This document shows, one piece after another, positions 26,554 to 36,146 of a DNA stretch of 43,415 bases. Location: the NCBI GenBank assembly GCA_025352965.1, contig JANXRP010000159.1, forward strand, positions 1-43,415. The letters are read 5' to 3'. A program made the position numbers and the translations under genes. The first letter of the stretch is position 1. Every line of letters starts with the position of its first letter. This stretch comes from Comamonadaceae bacterium (lineage in GTDB: Bacteria; Pseudomonadota; Gammaproteobacteria; Burkholderiales; Burkholderiaceae_C). Under the pieces are notes generated by a model. The model was not told the DNA's origin and did not search any database. It saw only the letters and a program-made list of their open reading frames with translations.

Positions 26554-27814
26554 GCATATCAATGAACTCAAGGCACTGCACGTGTCAGAAGTCCTGCTTC
26601 AAGCTGAAGCCCTAGAAATCGAAAACACAGGCCGCATGCGCAAGCAAGAGCTGATGTTTGCCATCATCAAAAAACGCGCCCGTGCTGGCGAACAAGTGTT
26701 TGCCGATGGCGTGTTAGAAATCCTGCCCGATGGCTTTGGATTTTTGCGCTCGCCCGATACCAGCTTTACGGCGTCAACGGACGACATCTATATTTCCCCC
26801 AGCCAAGTGCGCCGCTTCAACCTGCACACGGGCGACATGATTGAAGGCGAAGTCCGCACACCCAAAGACGGTGAGCGCTACTTTGCACTGAACAAACTCG
26901 ACAAAGTCAACGGCGGATCGCCTGACTCGAACAAACACAAGGTGATGTTTGAAAACTTGACGCCGCTGTTTCCTAAAGAGCAAATGATCTTGGAGCGCGA
27001 CATCAAGTCGGAAGAGAACTTCACAGGCCGTGTGATTGACATCATTGCGCCGTTCGGTAAAGGTCAACGTGCCTTGCTAGTCGCATCGCCCAAATCGGGC
27101 AAGACCGTGATGATGCAGCACATTGCACACGCGATTGCCGCCAATTACCCTGACTCGCACCTGATGGTTTTGCTGGTTGACGAGCGCCCTGAAGAGGTCA
27201 CCGAGATGCAGCGCACGGTGCGCGGCGAAGTGATTAGCTCGACGTTTGACGAGCCCGCAGCGCGTCACGTTCACGTCGCCGAAATGGTGATTGAACGCGC
27301 CAAGCGCCTTGTCGAACTGAAAAAAGACGTGGTGATTTTGCTGGACTCGATCACGCGCTTGGCGCGTGCTTACAACAACGTGATGCCATCCAGCGGGAAG
27401 ATTGGCTCGGGCGGTATTGACACCAACGCTCTGCATCGACCTAAGCGGTTTTTTGGCGCAGCGCGTAACGTGGAAGAAGGCGGCTCGCTGACCATCATCG
27501 CCACGGCGCTGGTCGATACGGGCAGCCGCATGGATGAGGTGATTTTTGAAGAGTTCAAAGGCACGGGTAACTCCGAGGTTCACCTCAGCCGTCGCCTCTA
27601 CGAAAAACGCATCTTCCCCGCGATTGAGCTCACCAAATCGGGCACACGCCGCGAGGAGTTGCTCTTGGCACCTGAAGTTCTGCAAAAAACGCGAATCTTG
27701 CGCCAGTTCATGTTCAACATGGATGAGATCGAATCTATGGAAATGGTACTCAAGAGCATGAAGGCGACCAAGAACAATAGTGAATTCTTTGAAATGATGC
27801 GCAGGGGTGGGTAG
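26552..27814 (+). CDS. rho: Transcription termination factor Rho
   Basis: This is the 420-residue hexameric RNA helicase that ends transcription at rut sites. The N-terminal RNA-binding domain includes [11 protein letters not shown] (28-38) and RNP1-like GFGFLR (61-66). Walker A is SPKSGKT at 179-185, [15 protein letters not shown] carries Walker B, and [10 protein letters not shown] and RKEEL-like TRREELLL follow. The start aligns with E. coli Rho (MNLTELK against MHINELK), so ATG 26552 is firm although no ribosome-binding site precedes it. A VOC gene follows 33 bp later with no terminator between. Confidence 0.98.
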   Translation: MHINELKALHVSEVLLQAEALEIENTGRMRKQELMFAIIKKRARAGEQVFADGVLEILPDGFGFLRSPDTSFTASTDDIYISPSQVRRFNLHTGDMIEGEVRTPKDGERYFALNKLDKVNGGSPDSNKHKVMFENLTPLFPKEQMILERDIKSEENFTGRVIDIIAPFGKGQRALLVASPKSGKTVMMQHIAHAIAANYPDSHLMVLLVDERPEEVTEMQRTVRGEVISSTFDEPAARHVHVAEMVIERAKRLVELKKDVVILLDSITRLARAYNNVMPSSGKIGSGGIDTNALHRPKRFFGAARNVEEGGSLTIIATALVDTGSRMDEVIFEEFKGTGNSEVHLSRRLYEKRIFPAIELTKSGTRREELLLAPEVLQKTRILRQFMFNMDEIESMEMVLKSMKATKNNSEFFEMMRRGG

Positions 27815-27847
27815 ATAGCGAACAAATGACGAATAAAGGAGAAACAC

Positions 27848-28243
27848 ATGTTTAGTCACATCATGGTTGGAGCGAACGACATTGAGCGTTCAAAGCGTTT
27901 TTATGATGCCGTACTTGGCGTGCTGGGCGCGGGCGAGCCAGCTCAGAACGTCGCCAAAACAGGGCACGTTCGCTATTTCTATCGCCACGATGGCTCTACG
28001 TTTGGCATTAGTGAACCGATTGACAACAAGTCCGCAAGCTTTGCGAATGGTGCCACGATTGGCTTTAAATGCAACTCACCCGAGCAACTCAAGCAATTCC
28101 ACGATGTCGCCGTTGCCAACGGCGGTAAGTCGATTGAAGATGAGCCAGGTTTGCGTGAAAATTCGGTGGGATCAGTGTATCTAGCCTACGTGCGCGACCC
28201 AGATGGCAACAAGCTTTGTGCCATGCATAGACCCAAGGCATAG
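27848..28243 (+). CDS. VOC-family (glyoxalase/bleomycin-resistance-like) protein
   Basis: This is a 131-residue single-unit VOC protein. HIMVGANDIERSKRFYDAVL opens the first beta-alpha-beta unit, and YLAYVRDPDGNKLCAMHRP ends the second. The DPDGNK motif with the preceding H4 fits the usual metal-site layout of small lactoylglutathione-lyase-like proteins that act as dimers. AGGAG stands seven bases before the ATG. It lies 33 bp after rho and may be read through from it. The substrate is unknown. Confidence 0.82.
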   Translation: MFSHIMVGANDIERSKRFYDAVLGVLGAGEPAQNVAKTGHVRYFYRHDGSTFGISEPIDNKSASFANGATIGFKCNSPEQLKQFHDVAVANGGKSIEDEPGLRENSVGSVYLAYVRDPDGNKLCAMHRPKA

Positions 28244-28252
28244 CGAATAAGT

Positions 28253-28258
28253 TATAAT
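28253..28258 (+). promoter_or_regulatory. rpmE2: -10 element of a likely rpmE2 promoter
   Basis: A perfect TATAAT stands 82 bp before the rpmE2 ATG and ten bases after the VOC stop. No good -35 lies 16-18 bp upstream, so the promoter call rests on the -10 alone. The resulting leader of about 75 nt is long for a small ribosomal protein gene and could hold a control structure, though I see no strong hairpin. Confidence 0.45.
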
Positions 28259-28340
28259 CGAAGGCTTTGCGAAAAGTACAAAGTTTGAGAATAAGCTCCT
28301 TTGCGGCTGTCGCGTTTGATGTATTTACAAGGATTTCCCC

Positions 28341-28613
28341 ATGAAAGATGGCATTCACCCTAATTACCGCGAAGTTTGCTTTTTGGACTTGTCCAATGGC
28401 TTCAAGTTTGTGACCCGCTCTTCGGTTAACGCCAAAGAAATGATCAAGATGGACGACGGTCGCGAGTTGCCGCTGTACAAACTGGATACATCCAGCGAAT
28501 CACATCCTTTCTACACGGGCACACAAAAATCTGTGGACACGATGGGCGGACCAGTGGCTAAGTTCTTGAACCGTTACGGCAGCAAAAAAGCAGCCGATAC
28601 GCCAGCAGCGTAA
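28341..28613 (+). CDS. rpmE2: 50S ribosomal protein L31 type B
   Basis: This is a 90-residue L31 of the zinc-free (type B, C-minus) class: MKDGIHPNYREVCFLDLSNG at the start and ESHPFYTGTQKSVDTMGG near the middle. It lacks the CxxC pairs of zinc-binding L31, having only C13. AAGGAT precedes the ATG. A strong terminator follows 27 bp after the stop. In many bacteria type B replaces zinc L31 when zinc is short; here it may be the only copy, which this window cannot show. Confidence 0.96.
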   Translation: MKDGIHPNYREVCFLDLSNGFKFVTRSSVNAKEMIKMDDGRELPLYKLDTSSESHPFYTGTQKSVDTMGGPVAKFLNRYGSKKAADTPAA

Positions 28614-28640
28614 GGATTAAGAGCCTCACAAGGCACAATC

Positions 28641-28670
28641 AAAGCAGTCCAAATTTGGACTGCTTTTTTT
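28641..28670 (+). terminator. Rho-independent terminator after rpmE2
   Basis: AAAGCAGTCC (28641-28650) pairs perfectly with GGACTGCTTT (28657-28666), with AAATTT between, and the T run reaches 28670. The next reading frame's ATG is the very next base. Confidence 0.92.
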
Positions 28671-30152
28671 ATGGCAAATCAAAACCCTTCTCCACTAACG
28701 CCTAAAACGCGTCTCCCTTCGCCCGCTATCGTGGCGCAGGATGCGGTGAGGCGCTTTCCACGCTGGGCATTAGTAGCCTTGTGCACCGCCTATGCTTTTG
28801 CGGGTTTTGCAGGACGCGAGCCTTGGAAGAGCGCCGACATTGAGGGCTTTGCACAGTTATTTGATGTGCTCGGCGCATCGGAATTCACATGGATTTTGGT
28901 GCGGTCACTGGCAGCGGTGCTGCTAGGCTTCATTTTTATCAGCACGTGGTACGCCACGTATTATTTGGCGCGGCGCGATGCAGCACAGCCTGTGCCATTT
29001 GCCTTTGGCGGCGAGGCTAAGCCGACCGATTACGCCCGTGCCATAGCAGACGGGGCTTTGCTAGCACTCGTTGCCTGTTTAGGTTTGGCGCAATTGGGGC
29101 ATGAAACAACGTCCGCGCTACTGCAAACGACACTGATTGCTCTGGGGTTTTTTAGTCTTGCTGCCTATCAATATCATCCCATCAAAGCACTGATGGCTGG
29201 GGTTATTGCGGGTAGTGGCCTCATCTTCACCATACGTGGCTGGATGTTTGACGTTAGTCAATGGCATAGCTTTGCTGCGTGGAAAAATGGCTTGCACATG
29301 TTGGTTTGGTTTGCTTGGCCAGCGTGGGCATTAGCTGCGTTGGCCATTCTCAAGTGGCGCAGGCATTGGTTCAGCCGCTGCCCAGCTCCGCATATTGCGA
29401 TTCCACTTGGCATTGTGCTGATGCATATGGTGGTGCTGCCCATCGCCATGCAACAAGATCGCTGGTTTTTAGGCGCGTTACCCGCCTTGGCAGCGCTTGC
29501 CGCATTTGCACTACCGACGCTACGGCGTGCCATGAAGAGCTTGATTGACCTCTTTACGTTACTTTTTTTTAGCGGCTGTGCTTTTGTGATTTGGGTCGTT
29601 TGGATCGCCATGCAAACAGGTGTACCGCCCGAACCTGCAGCAAACGTGACAAGGCTTTTGCCCGCATTCACGCCCACGTTTTCAGCCCCTGTCATGCTGC
29701 TGGCGCTAGCAGCGACGGTGGCTTGGGGATTTTTAGTCTACTGGCGTCTGGGCAAGCACCGTCCAGCCATCTGGATGAGTATGGTGCTGCCAGCAGGTGG
29801 GGCAGCACTGTGCTGGGCACTTTTAATGAGTCTGTGGCTGCCGCTGCTAGATCATGCGCGTAGTTACAAGCCACTCATGACGCTTGTGCAAAAACACATT
29901 TCACCGCCATCTGAGCAATGCTTATCTGTCCATGGTTTGCGCCCTGCCCAGTACGCGGCACTGCGCTACTACACAAATCGCCCCCTCGCACAGGCCAATC
30001 GGGATGCGACCTGCGAATGGCTCGTGGTCGATGTCGACTCCGTCCCTAGTTTGCCAGACTATGTCACCACCGAACATTGGCAACTCCTCACTACGATTCG
30101 TCGCCCTAGCGACAAAAATGAAGACTGGTTGATTTACAAGCGCAAAAAATGA
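28671..30152 (+). CDS. Polytopic membrane protein, possibly GT-C (ArnT-like) glycosyltransferase
   Basis: This is a 493-residue protein with about ten hydrophobic helices and a soluble C-terminal tail (about 405-493). After the first helix, FAGREPWKSADIEGFAQL resembles the acidic first periplasmic loop of GT-C enzymes such as ArnT, and VLPIAMQQDRWFLGALPALAAL fits a later helix pair. This suggests transfer of a sugar from a lipid carrier, but the match is weak. The start is unclear: ATG 28671 abuts the terminator, while a GTG at 28746 with AGGA five bases upstream would remove 25 residues and keep the first helix. It overlaps the MATE gene by four bases. Confidence 0.6.
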   Translation: MANQNPSPLTPKTRLPSPAIVAQDAVRRFPRWALVALCTAYAFAGFAGREPWKSADIEGFAQLFDVLGASEFTWILVRSLAAVLLGFIFISTWYATYYLARRDAAQPVPFAFGGEAKPTDYARAIADGALLALVACLGLAQLGHETTSALLQTTLIALGFFSLAAYQYHPIKALMAGVIAGSGLIFTIRGWMFDVSQWHSFAAWKNGLHMLVWFAWPAWALAALAILKWRRHWFSRCPAPHIAIPLGIVLMHMVVLPIAMQQDRWFLGALPALAALAAFALPTLRRAMKSLIDLFTLLFFSGCAFVIWVVWIAMQTGVPPEPAANVTRLLPAFTPTFSAPVMLLALAATVAWGFLVYWRLGKHRPAIWMSMVLPAGGAALCWALLMSLWLPLLDHARSYKPLMTLVQKHISPPSEQCLSVHGLRPAQYAALRYYTNRPLAQANRDATCEWLVVDVDSVPSLPDYVTTEHWQLLTTIRRPSDKNEDWLIYKRKK

Positions 30153-31507
30153 GTCTCCAACTTAAAACCGAACGCAGTCTGATCTGGAAGCACACACTGA
30201 CGGTACTGACGGGGCAATTGGCTGCTGTGCTCTCAGGCGTAGTCGATACAGTTGTCGCGGGACAATACTCCAACGAAGCACTAGCCGCGCTATCGGTTGC
30301 CAGCGCGCTCAATATCAGCGTGATCGTGAGTCTGATTGGTGTGCTCAATGTGCTATTGCCGATTTATGCCGAGCACCGTGGTGCAGGCAGGCACACCGAA
30401 GTCGGTAAAACCTTGCACCAAGGGCTCTATTTGGCGATGGGTTTATCCGTCGTGGCTTTTTTGATTTTGATGTTTCCGCGCTGGCTGCTCAGCCTCTCGC
30501 AAGTGCCGCCGCATCTGATTCCCGACATCGAACACTACCTCGCCATTCAAGCGTTTATGGTGCCTCTGTTCATGCTCTTTCGAATGTACGCGGCGCTCAA
30601 TCAAGCGCTAGGCAAGCCGTGGTTTGTGACGTGGCTACAAGTGGGTATTTTGGCGCTCAAGATTCCACTCTCCTATGCGCTCATCAAAGTTTATGGCTTA
30701 CCAGGCTGTGCTATGGCATCTTTAATTACGATTGCAGCGGGCTTGGGCATTGGCGTGTACTTAGTCGCCACGCATGCAGACTATCGCCCGTTTGCCGTTT
30801 GGCGCAAGTTAGATCACCCCAACTGGGTCGCGATAGGGCGGCATTTGCGGCTAGGCCTACCTGCGGGACTAAGCCAGCTAGTCGAAATTACCTCTTTCAC
30901 CTTGATTGCGCTACTGGTTGCACGACTAGGCGTGACAGCCTCTGCCGCGCATCAAATTGCAGGCACGATGGCGGCGATGGTGTTTATGTTGCCAATCTCT
31001 TATGGCGTGGCGGCAACGGCACGCGTGTCGTATTGGATTGGTCATGGCAATCCCAAACTGGCGGCTCAGTTGATTCGGCAAACCTTAACTTGGGGATTGG
31101 TTTTTAGCTGCACGCTTGGCGCAGCTATCTTAGTAAGCCGCCATTGGCTTGCCACGCTCTTTAGCAGCAACCCAGACGTGGTGGCGCTTGCCAGCACACT
31201 CCTTGCTTTTGTCGCCTTTTATCACGTACCCGATAGTCTGCAAATCATGGGCATGTTCTTGCTGCGCTGCTACCGCATCACACTGATGCCACTCATCGTC
31301 TACAGCATCTTTTTATGGGGCATTGGCCTTGGCGGCGGTTACTACTTGGCTTATGGAAGTAGCACAAGCTTTGCCCAAACGCCTAACGCCTTTTGGCTGA
31401 CCGCCATCATCTCGCTTGGCATCGTGGCTGCATGGTTTAGTATGGCGCTACTCACTGTGAGCAAACAAAAGGCGAATACGCTATGGCAAACAAAGGTGTC
31501 TGTTTAG
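30149..31507 (+). CDS. MATE-family multidrug efflux transporter
   Basis: This is a 452-residue transporter with twelve predicted membrane helices in two halves. GVVDTVVAGQYSNEALAAL in helix 2 and ALNQALGKPWFV fit NorM-type MATE proteins, which expel cationic drugs using Na+ or H+. The second half has GLPAGLSQLVEITSFT and SAAHQIAGTMAAMVFMLPIS, the repeated signature. The ATG overlaps the upstream membrane-protein stop (ATGA). The downstream SDR gene starts 25 bp inside it, so the run is probably one transcript. Confidence 0.9.
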   Translation: MSLQLKTERSLIWKHTLTVLTGQLAAVLSGVVDTVVAGQYSNEALAALSVASALNISVIVSLIGVLNVLLPIYAEHRGAGRHTEVGKTLHQGLYLAMGLSVVAFLILMFPRWLLSLSQVPPHLIPDIEHYLAIQAFMVPLFMLFRMYAALNQALGKPWFVTWLQVGILALKIPLSYALIKVYGLPGCAMASLITIAAGLGIGVYLVATHADYRPFAVWRKLDHPNWVAIGRHLRLGLPAGLSQLVEITSFTLIALLVARLGVTASAAHQIAGTMAAMVFMLPISYGVAATARVSYWIGHGNPKLAAQLIRQTLTWGLVFSCTLGAAILVSRHWLATLFSSNPDVVALASTLLAFVAFYHVPDSLQIMGMFLLRCYRITLMPLIVYSIFLWGIGLGGGYYLAYGSSTSFAQTPNAFWLTAIISLGIVAAWFSMALLTVSKQKANTLWQTKVSV

Positions 31508-32211
31508 TAATCGGGGCTGGTGACGCAACGGGCGGCGCCATTGCCAAGCGCTTTGCAAAAGATGGCTACATCGCCTGCGCAACAAGGCGCAGTGCCGACA
31601 AGCTGCAAGCGCTCAAACTAGAGATCGAATCAAACGGCGGTGTCTGCCATGCGTTTGGCAGCGATGCTCGCGTAGAAGAGGAAGTTGTTGCCCTAGTCGA
31701 ACACATAGAGACCGACATCGCACCGATAGACGTGATGGTCTTTAACATCGGCGCGAACTCACCCATGAGCATCCTCACGGAGACCGCGCGGCGCTACACC
31801 AAAATGTGGGAAATGGCGTGTCTTGCGGGGTTCCTCACGGGACGCGAGGTTGCCAAGCGTATGCTGCCTAGGGGCAAAGGCACAATCATCTTTACAGGTG
31901 CAACCGCTTCCCTACGCGGCAGCGCAGGCTTTGCGGGCTTCTCGGGTGCCAAGATGGCGCTGCGGGCGTTAGCGCAAAGCATGGCGCGTGAACTCGGGCC
32001 GCAAGGTATTCACGTCGCACACCCCATTATTGATGGCGCAATTGACACTGAGTTCATCCGCACCACATTTCCCGAGCGTTACGCCTTAAAAAATGTGGAC
32101 GGCATCGTCAATCCCGCTCACATTGCCGATATGTATTTGATGCTGCACCAGCAGCCCCGCGATGCTTGGACGCACGAACTTGATTTGCGGCCCTACATGG
32201 AGAAATTTTGA
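31483..32211 (+). CDS. Short-chain dehydrogenase/reductase family protein lacking the catalytic Tyr
   Basis: This is a 242-residue Rossmann-fold SDR. The nucleotide loop is GAGDATGGAIA (11-21) and VFNIGAN (87-92) replaces the usual NNAG. At the active site, where SDRs have YxxxK, this protein has F153 with K157 (FSGAKMALRALAQS). I recall related proteobacterial sequences with the same Phe, so the change is probably a subfamily trait rather than a defect, and chemistry may differ or be absent. DAWTHELDLRPYMEKF ends the protein. It overlaps the MATE gene by 25 bp and the next gene by one base. Confidence 0.85.
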   Translation: MANKGVCLVIGAGDATGGAIAKRFAKDGYIACATRRSADKLQALKLEIESNGGVCHAFGSDARVEEEVVALVEHIETDIAPIDVMVFNIGANSPMSILTETARRYTKMWEMACLAGFLTGREVAKRMLPRGKGTIIFTGATASLRGSAGFAGFSGAKMALRALAQSMARELGPQGIHVAHPIIDGAIDTEFIRTTFPERYALKNVDGIVNPAHIADMYLMLHQQPRDAWTHELDLRPYMEKF

Positions 32212-32798
32212 TGAGAAATTTTGATTTTTATTTTGACTTTGGTAGCCCTGCCGCTTACCTTGCATTTACGCAACTAAATAAGCTGCAAGCCGAAACTGGC
32301 AGTACAGCCGTTTACAAACCCATGCTGCTTGGCGGCGTGTTTCAAGCCACAGGCAATCACTCGCCCGCTACGATTCTCGCCAAAGGTAAATACACATTCG
32401 TCGATTTTTCGCGCTTTGCCGCTCGCTATGCTGTGCCCTACCACATGAATCCACATTTCCCCATCAACACGCTGATGCTGATGCGCGGCGCGGTGGGTTT
32501 GCAGCGGACAGCTCCTGAGAAATTCTTAAGCTATTGCGATGCCATGTTCAAAGCGATTTGGGTCGATGGTCTCAATATGAATGATCCCGCTATAGTTGGC
32601 AAAGCCTTATCAGATAAGGGTTTCGAGCCTACTGCCTTGGTGGCTTTGTGCGGTGAGCAAGCGACTAAAGATACACTCAAAGCAATAACAGAAGAAGCCG
32701 TCGCACGCGGCGTGTTTGGTGCGCCCACTTTCTTTGTGGGCAACGAGATGTTTTGGGGGCAAGACCGAATGGATTGGGTGCGAGAGGCACTCAATTAA
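32211..32798 (+). CDS. 2-hydroxychromene-2-carboxylate isomerase/DsbA-like (kappa GST-like) protein
   Basis: This is a 195-residue thioredoxin-fold protein with helical insertion. FDFYFDFGSPAAYLAF places the glutathione-activating serine at S12, and GVFGAPTFFVGNEMFWGQDR is the conserved C-terminal cis-Pro region. These are hallmarks of HCCA isomerases of naphthalene-type pathways and of related GSH-dependent enzymes. No ring-cleavage genes are nearby, so the substrate is open. The start is ATG 32211 in TGATG overlap with the SDR stop; a TTG three bases earlier is less likely. It converges on phoR with a 3-bp gap. Confidence 0.87.
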   Translation: MRNFDFYFDFGSPAAYLAFTQLNKLQAETGSTAVYKPMLLGGVFQATGNHSPATILAKGKYTFVDFSRFAARYAVPYHMNPHFPINTLMLMRGAVGLQRTAPEKFLSYCDAMFKAIWVDGLNMNDPAIVGKALSDKGFEPTALVALCGEQATKDTLKAITEEAVARGVFGAPTFFVGNEMFWGQDRMDWVREALN

Positions 32799-32801
32799 TC
32801 A

Positions 32802-33917
32802 TTAGCTAAAAACCAATCGGAATGTGGAGCCCACCCCGATAGCACTGTCTATTGCAAGCGTTGCACCATGCCGCTGTGCGACGTGCTTGACGATAGCTAA
32901 ACCCAGACCCGTTCCTGCTGTTTCGCCCAACTCCCGAATACGGCTTTTGTCCACGCGGTAAAAACGCTCAGTCAGCCTTGGTAAGTGCTCTGGCGCAATG
33001 CCAAGACCTGTATCAGTAACCGTGAGCACATCTTGCCGCCACTGCACGTGAACAGTACCGCCATTAGGTGTGTAACGCACCGCATTGGTAATGAGGTTAG
33101 AAAACGCACTTTGCAACTCGCTGGCCGAGCCAAGCCTATCTGTATCAGGCGCGATATCAAATGTGATGGTGATGTCCCGCTTTAATGTGGCCGCCAATGT
33201 ACGCGCCTCGCGCTCGCATTGCCCCAATATGCTTTGAATATCCACACGTTCAAGCAACGGTTTCGCCTGCGCATCCAACTTGGATAGTGTGAGCAAATCT
33301 GCCACCAAAGCGCCAAGTCGCTGGCTTTGCGTAGACATTAATTGCAGATAGTGTTTTTGCTCTTCTGCACTGAGATCCAGTGTTTGCAGTGTTTCGATAA
33401 AGCCCGACAAAACTGTCAGCGGTGTGCGAATTTCATGTGACACGTTGGCCACAAAATCACGCCGCATTTGCTCAGCACGCTCCACGTCCGTCACATCACG
33501 CACCAAGAGCAGCGCACGGCCAAGACCATACGAATGCAATTGCAAGGCTTTGTTATCGAAACGCAGCTCATACTCAAAGTGCTCTTGTGATAAATACTCT
33601 AGAAATTGCGGCATGCGTACAAGGTGCGCGATGTGCTGCGCAATATCCCGCGTGGCATCGAGTCCCAGCAAACGTGCCGCTGTTTGATTGCACCATTCAA
33701 TGCGGCGTTCGCTATCCAAAATCACCACGCCATTAGGCGAAGCTTGCAGCGCAGACAAAAAGGCTTGCAGGCGCTGTTCATGTGTTTGGCTGTTTTGGCG
33801 TTCAGCTTTGAGCTGCCTTTGAAATTGAATCTTCAGTCGCTGTTCGCGTTTATGCATCCAAAAAACGGACACGCATACGGCCACCAACAAACCGACAAAC
33901 AAAACCGAAGAGTTCAT
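32802..33917 (-). CDS. phoR: PhoR phosphate-regulon histidine kinase
   Basis: This is a 371-residue kinase from ATG 33917, which overlaps the phoB stop by one base; a GTG at 33920 in GTGA overlap is equally possible. One N-terminal membrane helix (about 3-21) is followed by a basic linker, a PAS domain (about 50-145), HisKA with H161 in ANVSHEIRTPLTVL, and an ATPase domain with LITNAVRYTPNGG and GTGLGLAIVKH. There is no periplasmic sensor domain, in keeping with control through PstSCAB and PhoU. It is last in the leftward pst-pho run. Confidence 0.93.
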   Translation of the reverse strand: MNSSVLFVGLLVAVCVSVFWMHKREQRLKIQFQRQLKAERQNSQTHEQRLQAFLSALQASPNGVVILDSERRIEWCNQTAARLLGLDATRDIAQHIAHLVRMPQFLEYLSQEHFEYELRFDNKALQLHSYGLGRALLLVRDVTDVERAEQMRRDFVANVSHEIRTPLTVLSGFIETLQTLDLSAEEQKHYLQLMSTQSQRLGALVADLLTLSKLDAQAKPLLERVDIQSILGQCEREARTLAATLKRDITITFDIAPDTDRLGSASELQSAFSNLITNAVRYTPNGGTVHVQWRQDVLTVTDTGLGIAPEHLPRLTERFYRVDKSRIRELGETAGTGLGLAIVKHVAQRHGATLAIDSAIGVGSTFRLVFS

Positions 33918-34624
33918 CACAGCGCAGACTTAGAGAGTCGGTAGCCCATACCCCGTATGGTCTCTACCTGTGCCGACGCTGCTGGAGACACCGCTGTTAA
34001 AGCTTCACGAAGACGCTTGATGTGTACATCCACCGTGCGCTCGTCAATATCGCTGTAATGCCCCCAGACCATATTCTGCAAGGTCTCGCGTTTGAGCACT
34101 TTGTCACCTTGCTGCAAGAGCGCGTTGAGCAGTTTGAATTCAGTTGGCGCGAGTTTGACATCTTTGCCCTCAGCCGTCACGCGATGTGCCACGCTATCCA
34201 GCGAGATCACCCCCACGGTCAGTGTTGATCCAGACACCACCACATCAGGTGCACGGCGACGAAGCACAGCCCGCACACGAGCCAAAAGCTCTTTCGTAGA
34301 AAACGGTTTTGTCATGTAATCATCAATCCCAACATCTAGACCAGCCACTTTGTCCGCCTCTTCAGCTCTAGCTGTCAGCATGATGATGGGAAGTAACTTG
34401 GTTTCGATTTGGCTGCGCCACTGCTTCGCCAGCGAAAAACCGCTCATGGTGGGCAGCATCCAATCTAAAAGCACCAAGTCTGGCAAGCGTTCAAACACCA
34501 TGCTTTGCGCCTGGGCACTGTCAACGGCAACCTCACACTCAAAGCCCGAGTGACGCAGGTTAATCGCGACCAGCTCGGCAATCGCTGCCTCGTCTTCCAC
34601 AATCAGGATGTATGGTTTTTTCAT
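33917..34624 (-). CDS. phoB: PhoB phosphate-regulon response regulator
   Basis: This is a 235-residue OmpR/PhoB-family regulator. D54 (LLDWMLP) is the phospho-acceptor, with acidic ED at 10-11, T in IIMLTAR and K in MTKPF. The C-terminal winged helix has LAPTEFKLLNALL, ending in ETIRGMGYRL. It binds Pho boxes under phosphate starvation; one such box lies ahead of pstS in this window. It starts 15 bp after phoU, with phoR directly coupled downstream. Confidence 0.95.
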   Translation of the reverse strand: MKKPYILIVEDEAAIAELVAINLRHSGFECEVAVDSAQAQSMVFERLPDLVLLDWMLPTMSGFSLAKQWRSQIETKLLPIIMLTARAEEADKVAGLDVGIDDYMTKPFSTKELLARVRAVLRRRAPDVVVSGSTLTVGVISLDSVAHRVTAEGKDVKLAPTEFKLLNALLQQGDKVLKRETLQNMVWGHYSDIDERTVDVHIKRLREALTAVSPAASAQVETIRGMGYRLSKSAL

Positions 34625-34639
34625 CAGTGTTTAAAAAAA

Positions 34640-35338
34640 TTATTTAACAGCTGTTTCAATTTCTTCCATGCTGGAGTGCCGCACATCCGCGCCTTTGACA
34701 ATGTAGATCACGCACTCGGCAATGTTTTTAGCATGGTCACCAATGCGTTCGATCGCCTTGGCGATGAAGAGTAAATCAAGACTGGCGCTAATCGTGCGCG
34801 GATCTTCCATCATGTAGGTAATGAGGCGGCGCACAAAGCCATTGAACTCTTGGTCAATCAAATCGTCCTCACGCAAGATGCTCACGCAATCTGCGGCATC
34901 CAATCTTGCAAAAGCATTCAACGCCTTGCGCAATTGCTTGGCTGCTAAATCAGAAGCAATACGCAAATCGCCTGATGGCAACCGAAGCGTCGCACCTGCC
35001 TTGCAAATCGATTGCACCATTCGTGCCATGCGCTCGGCTTCGTCACCCACGCGCTCTAAGTTGGCAGTGGTGCGTGAGATCGCCATGAGTAAGCGCAAAT
35101 CCCGCGCTGTGGGCTGTCTACGGGCAATGATGCTTGAGAGTTCGCGGTCAATGTCCACCTCAAATTGATTGACCGCCTCTTCAGCTTCAATCACCTTGTA
35201 GGCCACGTCCGCATTCATCATGGCCAAGGCCTCAATGGCAAGGCGAATTTGTGCTTCAACTAAGCCGCCCATTTCCAGCACTCGGCTAGAAACTGCACGC
35301 AACTCCGTATCAAATTGTGTTGAGATATGTTTATCCAT
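34640..35338 (-). CDS. phoU: PhoU phosphate signalling protein
   Basis: This is a 232-residue all-helical protein built of two PhoU repeats. ISTQFDTELRAV opens the first; the metal-binding helix motifs are seen as RVGDEAERMARM and RIGDHAKNIAECVIYI. It links PstSCAB transport to PhoR inhibition when phosphate is ample. It sits 14 bp after pstB and 15 bp before phoB. Length is normal. Confidence 0.95.
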   Translation of the reverse strand: MDKHISTQFDTELRAVSSRVLEMGGLVEAQIRLAIEALAMMNADVAYKVIEAEEAVNQFEVDIDRELSSIIARRQPTARDLRLLMAISRTTANLERVGDEAERMARMVQSICKAGATLRLPSGDLRIASDLAAKQLRKALNAFARLDAADCVSILREDDLIDQEFNGFVRRLITYMMEDPRTISASLDLLFIAKAIERIGDHAKNIAECVIYIVKGADVRHSSMEEIETAVK

Positions 35339-35352
35339 GCTGTACCCCTTGT

Positions 35353-36135
<783 letters not shown>

Positions 36136-36146
36136 TTTTTAATCCA

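Noticed and set aside
26430-26615. A 61-codon frame overlapping the rho start, like a leader peptide
   Set aside because: It has no ribosome-binding site, starts just after the trxA terminator, runs out of frame into rho, and its composition is explained by the C-rich leader.
28265-28285. CTTTG...CAAAG hairpin in the rpmE2 leader as an L31 control element
   Set aside because: The stem is five pairs only; known L31 leader motifs concern other L31 types, and I could not match one.
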